The translations under genes and the position numbers were made by a program. A stretch of DNA of 5,398 nt from Ignavibacteriales bacterium (GTDB taxonomy: Bacteria > Bacteroidota > Ignavibacteria > UBA10030 > SZUA-254): positions 1 to 5,398 of the forward strand of contig JACQYX010000007.1 in NCBI GenBank assembly GCA_016207985.1, in the 5' to 3' direction. The notes beneath the pieces are model-generated. The model was not told the origin of the DNA and ran no database searches. It saw only the letters and a program-made list of their open reading frames with translations. Position 1 is the stretch's first letter. Each line of letters opens with the position of its first letter. Below are positions 1 through 5,398 of the stretch, piece after piece.

Positions 1-2358
1 CTTAAAACCAATGATTCCAATCGTTCCATTTCTCGTTACGGCAACAATAGAATTTTTATCCCAAAGAGAGACCCCGATAACATCCGCAGTATCAAAGTCA
101 TATCCTTCTGCGCTCGCAAGACTATCAAATGTACGAATGAAATATAACATTCCACCTTCAGCACCATAGACAATAAAAGAATCGGAAACAGTTGGTGAAG
201 TTGTGATCCTTCTGGATGTCACTATTTGAAATAACGCATCAATTTCGTTGTCGTTATTTTGATCGTTAATACTCCACCCTGACAATCTATTAACAATCGG
301 TGATTCTTCTGGTATCCAAATCTGGTATTCTTCCTCACTGCCAATCGTGATATCGGGTATACTATCAGCATTAAATTCACCCATTCCGACCTTTCCAATA
401 AAAGATCCGGTATAACCACCTGCCGTTTTCATCAAACCCGAAGAATCTCCATTTGGGACAAGTGGAGAACCGTCAAATTTCCATCCAAATATTTTAGAGT
501 GATCTGGCTTCGGTAAAGGAAACCTCAAGGAATCAGCAGAACTTTGAGGAATTAGATTATCGGTACATGCGACAATACCACTCGGAAAATTTTGTGTGGG
601 ACTTGTAACTAACAATGAATTTTTACTAAATTGTAATCCTGTATTTTTCGGAAATCCCGGCAACGGCTGTATATCGTCATCACCAATCTTCACGTGTGCA
701 CTCATCCTCGGACCCCGCTCGGAGAAACGATTTATATAAACATGGCTGTTTGCTCCGTCATTGCTTAAACTGTTAGGATGAGATGTAGGAGTAAAACCGG
801 TAGTATCATACTTCCGCAATGGAGCGGAATTACCCTCAAACCAAAAGTCGAGTGCCCACCCGCTCTCGCTGCCGGAACCGGGATGCAGTAAATCGTAATT
901 TTGCCCGATGTCTTGCGAGCCGTCCGCTTCCATAAGATTCACGCCCCGCTTGCTATCATCCGCATTGACACTGTTCGTGTAGAGATTATTTTCGATCACC
1001 GTTTCATCGATGTGCCAGATTAGAATTCCCCCATCGTAGAAAATATCGGCTTTCTTATCGTAACCGCCGGGCAGGCTCCAATCGAATTCATCCACATCGA
1101 TAATTACACCGTAAAGTGAGTCCTGATCACTATCATTAAAATTCGTTGTATCTCGCTGCCAGCTCTTCTCAATTTTATTCTCACCGACCATCATCGTAAC
1201 CGTTGCTCCATCTCCTTTCACATCACGATTACGATTCTCGAGCATGAAATATTCTTTCGCACTGATTAAAACTTTGTAGATCGTATCGTTAGAATTGGAA
1301 ATACCGACCGCGGGTAAATCGTATATTGCATCACCGGAAGAAATCGTAATCGGCTCTATCCAGCCGAGGAAATATTTCTCCCATGCCGATGGCTCAGGCG
1401 GGAATACACCGTTCCAGCTAAATATCGATTGACCATCCATCAAGCCGAATCGTCCAATTCCGGATCGACCGTTCTTTGTGTTGAACAGATCGGGTAAGCC
1501 AAGGTGGCTTCCGACACTCGCCGCAATTAAACCATTCATGCCGAGCGGGAATGGTACCTCTTCACGAGTTTCCGTTTCAGGAAGAATCATCGAGTTGGTG
1601 ATCCTGAACCTTCCACTATCGACCGGTACACCCAAGTACGACAGGTCGTCGAACATAGTCTGCATCGATCTAAGATTTACGTAGAGCGATGGAATATCAT
1701 AGGGTGTCGGATCGTATCCATAAATGCTGACAAGATCGATGTCCCGTCCAGATCCTGCATGGAAAATGACAAACGCGTTATATCGATCGTAGGGAATTGT
1801 CTCGTGACGTTGCTTTGCAAGTGAATCGACAAGTGTCCATGTATCGTTTATGAGATAACCTAACTCAATATTATTGTTCGTATTACGAGGCGGGCTGTAA
1901 TATTTCATCTCATGTGGAAGTCGGTAGACGCTATCGAGTATCGTTGCGGTGATCTTGAGTTTGCCATCGGATACTTTTTTAAAATAATTATCGATAAAAG
2001 TTAAATGATTCCGAAAATAATTGACATCATGCGGGGGTGCATCTATGACTTTTATCGCTGGCTCCGTCAGATTGAATTTACCGTTCCCCGTTGTTCGACT
2101 ATCGCCGTCTTCTTCGAATTCAACCATCACGGCAAGAATATTCAGTAATGTTTCAGGCTGAGAAATCCTCGAAAGATCCCCAGCCCCAAAGGGTGTTTTT
2201 GCAATACTAAAAGGATGATCGAAAATGGGTTGACGCTCGATTTGAGCAAATAACAACCACGGTACGAATAGTATGATGATAAGCAGATATATGAAGTTTA
2301 TTCTTTGCACGCCAATTTTTCTATTAAAAAATCTGTGAAGGTTAGATATTTCAATCAT
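1..2358 (-). CDS. Secreted M6-like peptidase-fold protein with lost HExxH motif and FG-GAP-like repeats (3' end outside window)
   Basis: The frame is continuous for 786 codons with no stop and runs off the left edge. It starts at ATG 2358 or, alternatively, GTG 2310. The GTG would give a textbook signal peptide (MQRINFIYLLIIILFVPWLLFAQ); the ATG adds 16 residues in front. Numbering from the ATG: signal peptide to about 38; M6 core with AVMVEF (76-81), YFRNHL (114-119), FHAGSGRDID (199-208), LGLPDLF (286-292), GRFGLMDG (302-309, the Met-turn region) and GGILIWHIDE (443-452), all typical of immune-inhibitor-A-type M6 peptidases. The zinc motif is missing: where HEFGH is expected the protein reads ASVGS (280-284), though the downstream Asp290 is kept. 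From about 545 on the sequence resembles an FG-GAP/propeller region, with acidic loops NADSIPD (663-669) and DQNNDNEID (699-707). It is likely exported and extracellular, possibly a T9SS cargo, but any sorting domain lies beyond the window. No catalytic activity should be assumed; binding or structural roles are inference. Confidence 0.85.
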   Translation of the reverse strand, partial: MIEISNLHRFFNRKIGVQRINFIYLLIIILFVPWLLFAQIERQPIFDHPFSIAKTPFGAGDLSRISQPETLLNILAVMVEFEEDGDSRTTGNGKFNLTEPAIKVIDAPPHDVNYFRNHLTFIDNYFKKVSDGKLKITATILDSVYRLPHEMKYYSPPRNTNNNIELGYLINDTWTLVDSLAKQRHETIPYDRYNAFVIFHAGSGRDIDLVSIYGYDPTPYDIPSLYVNLRSMQTMFDDLSYLGVPVDSGRFRITNSMILPETETREEVPFPLGMNGLIAASVGSHLGLPDLFNTKNGRSGIGRFGLMDGQSIFSWNGVFPPEPSAWEKYFLGWIEPITISSGDAIYDLPAVGISNSNDTIYKVLISAKEYFMLENRNRDVKGDGATVTMMVGENKIEKSWQRDTTNFNDSDQDSLYGVIIDVDEFDWSLPGGYDKKADIFYDGGILIWHIDETVIENNLYTNSVNADDSKRGVNLMEADGSQDIGQNYDLLHPGSGSESGWALDFWFEGNSAPLRKYDTTGFTPTSHPNSLSNDGANSHVYINRFSERGPRMSAHVKIGDDDIQPLPGFPKNTGLQFSKNSLLVTSPTQNFPSGIVACTDNLIPQSSADSLRFPLPKPDHSKIFGWKFDGSPLVPNGDSSGLMKTAGGYTGSFIGKVGMGEFNADSIPDITIGSEEEYQIWIPEESPIVNRLSGWSINDQNNDNEIDALFQIVTSRRITTSPTVSDSFIVYGAEGGMLYFIRTFDSLASAEGYDFDTADVIGVSLWDKNSIVAVTRNGTIGIIGFK

Positions 2359-2366
2359 AGATAACA

Positions 2367-2399
2367 AACCATCCCTGCTCACAATAAACAGGGATGGTT
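2367..2399 (-). terminator. Perfect 11-bp stem-loop after porV, probable intrinsic terminator
   Basis: An inverted repeat with arms 2367-2377 and 2389-2399 (AACCATCCCTG / CAGGGATGGTT) encloses an 11-nt loop at 2378-2388. The stem is perfect with six G:C pairs. On the minus strand it begins 30 nt after the porV stop and is followed by a short, interrupted U run (UGUUAU), which fits a rho-independent terminator of moderate strength. Its 3' arm also contains AGGGATGG, a Shine-Dalgarno-like stretch ending 10 nt before the ATG at 2358. An RNA hairpin that hides the ribosome site of the next gene is therefore a real alternative. Nothing in the sequence decides between the two. Confidence 0.6.
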
Positions 2400-2429
2400 A
2401 TTGTTGATAAAGTTTGATACTCCGGGAAT

Positions 2430-3581
2430 TTACTCTTCGTCTTCGCCTCCCCAGGTGATGACCAATGTAAATCGGAGGGTTTCACTGAGAGGGTGATTTT
2501 CTTCGATGGCAGAGAGATAACTAAAATCGAAACCGTAAATATCGTAACGGATTCCAGCCCCAAATGTCATGAACTTTAGATTTCCATATTGCGGATGCTC
2601 ATAAAAATATCCCCAGCGAAGTGCAAAAAGCTTTGGCTTACCGTACCAGTATTCTAAACCACCGGCGATTGTGATTTTTTTCAATCCACCCGAGCCCCAT
2701 GCACTAAAAAGTGATTTTGGTAAATTATCGACGTACGATTCTTTAATGACATTGCCGGCTGTATCTTTTTCCTGTGCATAGCGTCGGACTAACATTCGGC
2801 TGAAATCAAGAATACCTGTGATATTATTGTACTCACTTTTAATTATCTTGAATGCAAACCCAAGGCGAAGATTTGTCGGGAGAGGATCGGCTTGTGCTTG
2901 CTGTATGTACGTAAGTTTGGGTCCAAGATTTGATAGATTCATTCCTACACTGAACCGGTCTTCAATATCTCCGATGTACGGAAGAACAAGTGAAGTTGGT
3001 CGCCACAATGTACCAATATCGAAACTCACGGTTGAGGCAACACCGCGGGCTTGATTTTGCGATTTTTGAGGATCGAGTGCACTATAAATAAACCTCAGAT
3101 TAATTCCAACTCCAAGATCAGAAATTATCCTCGTAGAATATCCGCCTGTGACAGCAAACTCATATGCTTTAAACGTCCCGAGATCTTCATTATTCTCACC
3201 GCGTCGATTAAATTCACCGAGGTTAAGATAGATGACACTTCCAGAAACAGTGCCGCCCCAGTCTTCGATATGATTGCGGTACGCGAGATACTCATAAAAT
3301 AAATCGGAGAGATGAAATTGCGGTAACCAGTTCGAATGGGTAATACTGACCTCCTGATACCTTTCGAACGCCAGTCCGCCAGGATTCCAATACGATGCCG
3401 AGCCATCATCACACAACGCAGCACCAGCTTCACCCATGCCGTCAGCCCGTGCATTCGGTGCGATGAGTAAGAACGGCACCGCCGATTCACCCTGACTGAA
3501 CATCGGCGAATAAGAAGCTATGAATGTAAATAATATCGAGACGAGGAGGGAAAATAATTTTCCTTGCTTTTTCGAAATCAT
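2430..3581 (-). CDS. porV: Type IX secretion system outer-membrane shuttle protein PorV (PorV/PorQ family)
   Basis: PorV (LptO) is an outer-membrane beta-barrel of the FadL-like superfamily. It binds the C-terminal signal of T9SS cargo as it leaves the SprA translocon and carries it to PorU. The complete frame has 383 residues, a normal length for the family. Residues 1-30 form a signal peptide: MISKKQGK basic start, hydrophobic stretch from about 9 to 24, probable cleavage after MFSQ. The mature start carries the family signature FLLIAPNARADGMG (37-50) followed by the conserved WNPGGLAF (65-72). The rest alternates in short amphipathic strands ending with HPLSETLRFTLVITW (363-377), which resembles the typical PorV last strands. 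The ATG at 3579-3581 is preceded by AAAAGGG at 8 nt spacing, and an upstream start is not needed. It follows porU on the same strand, which favours PorV over the paralogue PorQ. An acidic GGEDEE tail after the last barrel strand is slightly unusual. Stop TAA at 2430-2432; a strong hairpin lies about 30 nt downstream. Confidence 0.93.
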   Translation of the reverse strand: MISKKQGKLFSLLVSILFTFIASYSPMFSQGESAVPFLLIAPNARADGMGEAGAALCDDGSASYWNPGGLAFERYQEVSITHSNWLPQFHLSDLFYEYLAYRNHIEDWGGTVSGSVIYLNLGEFNRRGENNEDLGTFKAYEFAVTGGYSTRIISDLGVGINLRFIYSALDPQKSQNQARGVASTVSFDIGTLWRPTSLVLPYIGDIEDRFSVGMNLSNLGPKLTYIQQAQADPLPTNLRLGFAFKIIKSEYNNITGILDFSRMLVRRYAQEKDTAGNVIKESYVDNLPKSLFSAWGSGGLKKITIAGGLEYWYGKPKLFALRWGYFYEHPQYGNLKFMTFGAGIRYDIYGFDFSYLSAIEENHPLSETLRFTLVITWGGEDEE

Positions 3582-3589
3582 AAAGATTG

Positions 3590-3645
3590 CCCTTTTGTTA
3601 AATATATTGTAATAATTGAAAATTTATCGGATTCTTATAAATATA
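3590..3645 (-). promoter_or_regulatory. AT-rich porV leader with ribosome-binding site and possible promoter
   Basis: The 123-bp gap between porU and porV becomes very AT-rich near porV; 3601-3660 has 8 G/C in 60 bases. On the minus strand AAAAGGG (3590-3596) ends 8 nt before the porV ATG and is a plausible, moderate Shine-Dalgarno. Two copies of TATATTTA (3638-3645 and 3599-3606) match seven of eight positions allowed by the Bacteroidota -7 element TAnnTTTG. The upstream copy would give a leader of about 50 nt; the other is too close to the ribosome site. No TTG was found at the expected -33 distance, so the promoter part is weak and porV could equally be read through from porU. No hairpin terminator was seen after porU. 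Confidence 0.3.
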
Positions 3646-3704
3646 ATATTTTAATTTACCACCTTTGTTCTTTAGAAGCAACTAAGTGATTACTGCCTTT
3701 AAAA

Positions 3705-5398
3705 TCATCTCATGATACTCAATTTTCCAAATGCTTCACTCGTGAAACGCCCGTCCAGGGTTTTAGCGACAACCTTATATAAGTAAACCCCATTCGCTGG
3801 ATGATCGCCGTCCCTATCACGTCCATCCCAGGGAACACGAACAAAGCGATCAGTCACATTTTGCACCTTAAGTGACTGTATCATCCTGCCCGCGACTGTA
3901 TAGATCCTGACGTCAACATCGATCGTAGTGATCTGATTATGTTCGAATGTGAAAACTGTCGCTGATGAAAAAGGATTGGGATAATTATAAACATTGAACA
4001 ACTGTAAACCCGCACCTGTGATCACATTGAACATCGTTTCTTCCATAGATGGATTGTTGTACGTATCCCAAACACGAATACGAAGCGTGTGTGTGCCATT
4101 TGATATTTCACCAAGCGGATATTCCAGGCTGCCCTCGGTGTAGATACCCACTTTACTCTGATAATACTCGGAGAGATCGACGCTTTCGGAATTATTATCG
4201 AGCCAAGCTTCAAGTCGATGACCGATCCCGGCACCGGATGTATTAACACCGCTCGAATCGCTGATATCGGCTATTAAAAGAGGCGATGCGCTGACTATAT
4301 CACCCGGACGAAAACTGCGTCGGTCTAAGTACAATCTGACCGATGGTCCTTTTGTATCAACCGGAGCGGTTGTATCCGTTCCGGTGATGCGAATGTTCGT
4401 CGTATAACCGCCACCATCGGTAGAATCATTCGAGAAATAAATTACGACGCGACCCTTTTCAGCTGAATATGATATATCTTTCGGAACAATGAACTCTACA
4501 TACATCTTACCATCGATAATACTATCCTGCCCCCTGAACAAAACACTCCCTGACGATTTATATTGGAATGGTCGACTGAACTCAGGCTCGTCTATTGTGT
4601 TGATCCGATCTGCATCATAGACAACGATCCGGGCACGTCCTGTATATCCAACGGGCAGGTACGTCAATGTATCACGAACAGTGCCCGAGATAGATGATTT
4701 CCCTAACGCTTTCATTTGTACTACCTCACCGCTGCCGATGTGGTTAATACTATCTACTGAAGCGATAAACTCGGGGAATTCAATCCTCAATCCCGGATCT
4801 CCGATTAAAAAGTATTTCCGATCGTTTGTATAATCATTGATATGTTGTTTTGTACTATAGATGATATCTCCAAGGCACTGGGGACGCATGCGACCAAATT
4901 GGGTTGTATCGATTAAGTGACTAAACAAGTCGATATTAAGAGCATAATTCGCATCAGCATACACAGGTCTCAGGGCAGAAAAAACTCCAATTGCCCCGGC
5001 ATTTTTCATGAGTGTAAGGATTTCTCCGCTGCTGGTTTCATTGAGCATATCGAAATGCGCATAATTGCACGTCGCTGCGACGAGGAAAAAATATTTACCT
5101 TGATTGTTAAGCAATGGAAAATCAGACTCCCGCACGAATACAGCTTCATGAGTCCATAGTCGCGGATTTCCGTGACCTGCAAAATTTAAAACCAGCGTAC
5201 CTTGATTGATCGCATTTTGGATCGCTTTATTGGCAGTCGGTTTTCTTCTTCCACCGGAAGTATATTCTGTGGGATATTCATATAAATAAATTTTCTTTTT
5301 CTCAAAAAGAGATGGAACCATAGCTGCAATCCCCTCAGCATGATCCATGTGTATTGTATCATCGTTTCTGTCGGGTGCCTGCGGTCCATCATCGGCAA
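3705..5398 (-). CDS. porU: Type IX secretion system sortase PorU, C25 gingipain-like peptidase (5'-truncated by window edge)
   Basis: PorU is the cell-surface sortase of the T9SS. It cleaves the C-terminal sorting domain from cargo delivered by PorV and joins the cargo to a surface anchor. The frame is open to the right edge; 563 residues are visible, counted from the first full codon at 5396. The true start lies outside, and family members are usually about twice this length. Visible in order: ADDG at residues 1-4, typical of the C25 fold; the catalytic His in NFAGHG (His75, 5172-5174); the catalytic Cys in AATCNYAHFD (Cys110, 5067-5069); and GDP near residue 200, closing the peptidase domain. 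Beta-rich modules follow, including the DTKGPSV...NPLLIADISD-like region near 347-380 and the GTHTLRIRVWDTYNN strand pair near 434-447, both usual in PorU. A C-terminal domain starts at YPNPF (472-476) and contains WDGRDRDG and NGVYLYKV, as in FlgD-like and T9SS type A sorting domains. Stop TGA at 3705-3707. It lies 123 bp upstream of porV on the same strand. Both catalytic residues are intact. Confidence 0.93.
   Translation of the reverse strand, partial: ADDGPQAPDRNDDTIHMDHAEGIAAMVPSLFEKKKIYLYEYPTEYTSGGRRKPTANKAIQNAINQGTLVLNFAGHGNPRLWTHEAVFVRESDFPLLNNQGKYFFLVAATCNYAHFDMLNETSSGEILTLMKNAGAIGVFSALRPVYADANYALNIDLFSHLIDTTQFGRMRPQCLGDIIYSTKQHINDYTNDRKYFLIGDPGLRIEFPEFIASVDSINHIGSGEVVQMKALGKSSISGTVRDTLTYLPVGYTGRARIVVYDADRINTIDEPEFSRPFQYKSSGSVLFRGQDSIIDGKMYVEFIVPKDISYSAEKGRVVIYFSNDSTDGGGYTTNIRITGTDTTAPVDTKGPSVRLYLDRRSFRPGDIVSASPLLIADISDSSGVNTSGAGIGHRLEAWLDNNSESVDLSEYYQSKVGIYTEGSLEYPLGEISNGTHTLRIRVWDTYNNPSMEETMFNVITGAGLQLFNVYNYPNPFSSATVFTFEHNQITTIDVDVRIYTVAGRMIQSLKVQNVTDRFVRVPWDGRDRDGDHPANGVYLYKVVAKTLDGRFTSEAFGKLSIMR

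Noticed and set aside
222..419. Minus-strand 65-codon open frame near the left edge
   Set aside because: It is out of frame with the long M6-like gene, which reads continuously through this region with FG-GAP-like sequence.
1501..1560. Loss of HExxH explained by a frameshift or sequencing error
   Set aside because: Conserved residues flank the site in the same frame (FPLGMNGLIA before, HLGLPDLF after) with the expected spacing, so only substitutions, not indels, can explain it. Several independent base changes would be needed.
1478..1684. Plus-strand open frame of 68 codons, and similar plus-strand frames at 2818-3054, 3051-3302, 4049-4246 and 4917-5159
   Set aside because: All lie antisense within confident minus-strand genes, have no family features, and no convincing ribosome site or promoter was noticed.
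3125..3490. A 121-codon minus-strand open frame inside porV
   Set aside because: It overlaps porV in another frame, has a composition rich in Arg/Ser/Ile without any recognisable domain, and porV itself is a confident full-length gene.
3639..3651. Palindrome AAATAT-A-ATATTT in the porU-porV gap as an operator
   Set aside because: In a stretch with 8 G/C in 60 bases such a palindrome is expected by chance, and there is no second copy or known regulator to support it.
5144..5200. HE dipeptide in THEAVF of PorU as a metalloprotease motif
   Set aside because: There is no second His at the HExxH spacing, and the surrounding GHG and ATC motifs identify the cysteine peptidase family C25.

Overview
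This window comes from a member of the Bacteroidota/FCB group. It carries the core of a type IX secretion system (T9SS) surface-attachment module: a PorU-type sortase and its outer-membrane partner PorV. The exact lineage cannot be fixed. The long PorU with a YPNPF / FlgD-like C-terminal domain, the FG-GAP-type secreted protein and the moderate GC content would fit Ignavibacteria, Kapabacteria or related lineages at least as well as classical Bacteroidetes. That placement is inference. All supported genes lie on the minus strand, so the transcribed order runs from high to low coordinates.

Layout, in transcription order. (1) 5398-3705: the 3' part of porU. It holds the end of the C25 (gingipain-like) caspase-fold catalytic domain with its His and Cys, several beta-rich modules, and a C-terminal T9SS/FlgD-like domain. 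(2) 3704-3582: a 123-bp AT-rich gap that probably contains the porV leader. (3) 3581-2430: porV, complete, an outer-membrane beta-barrel of 383 residues. (4) 2429-2359: a short gap with a perfect 11-bp inverted repeat at 2367-2399, a likely terminator or leader hairpin. (5) 2358-1: a 786-codon open frame, running off the left edge without a stop. It encodes a secreted M6-like (immune-inhibitor-A-type) peptidase-fold protein followed by FG-GAP-like propeller sequence.

How they work together (established knowledge): T9SS cargo crosses the outer membrane, its C-terminal domain is bound by PorV, and PorU removes that domain and attaches the protein to the surface. The third gene encodes a signal-peptide-bearing, extracellular-type protein next to this pair, so it may be a cargo or an accessory of the attachment machinery (inference; its C-terminus lies outside the window).

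The most notable observation is that the third protein keeps the M6 scaffold and the residues around the active site, but has lost the HExxH zinc motif. The position reads A-S-V-G-S in front of the conserved H-L-G-L-P-D. It therefore looks like a pseudo-peptidase encoded beside the T9SS sortase. No RNA genes, CRISPR arrays, insertion sequences or plus-strand genes could be supported.
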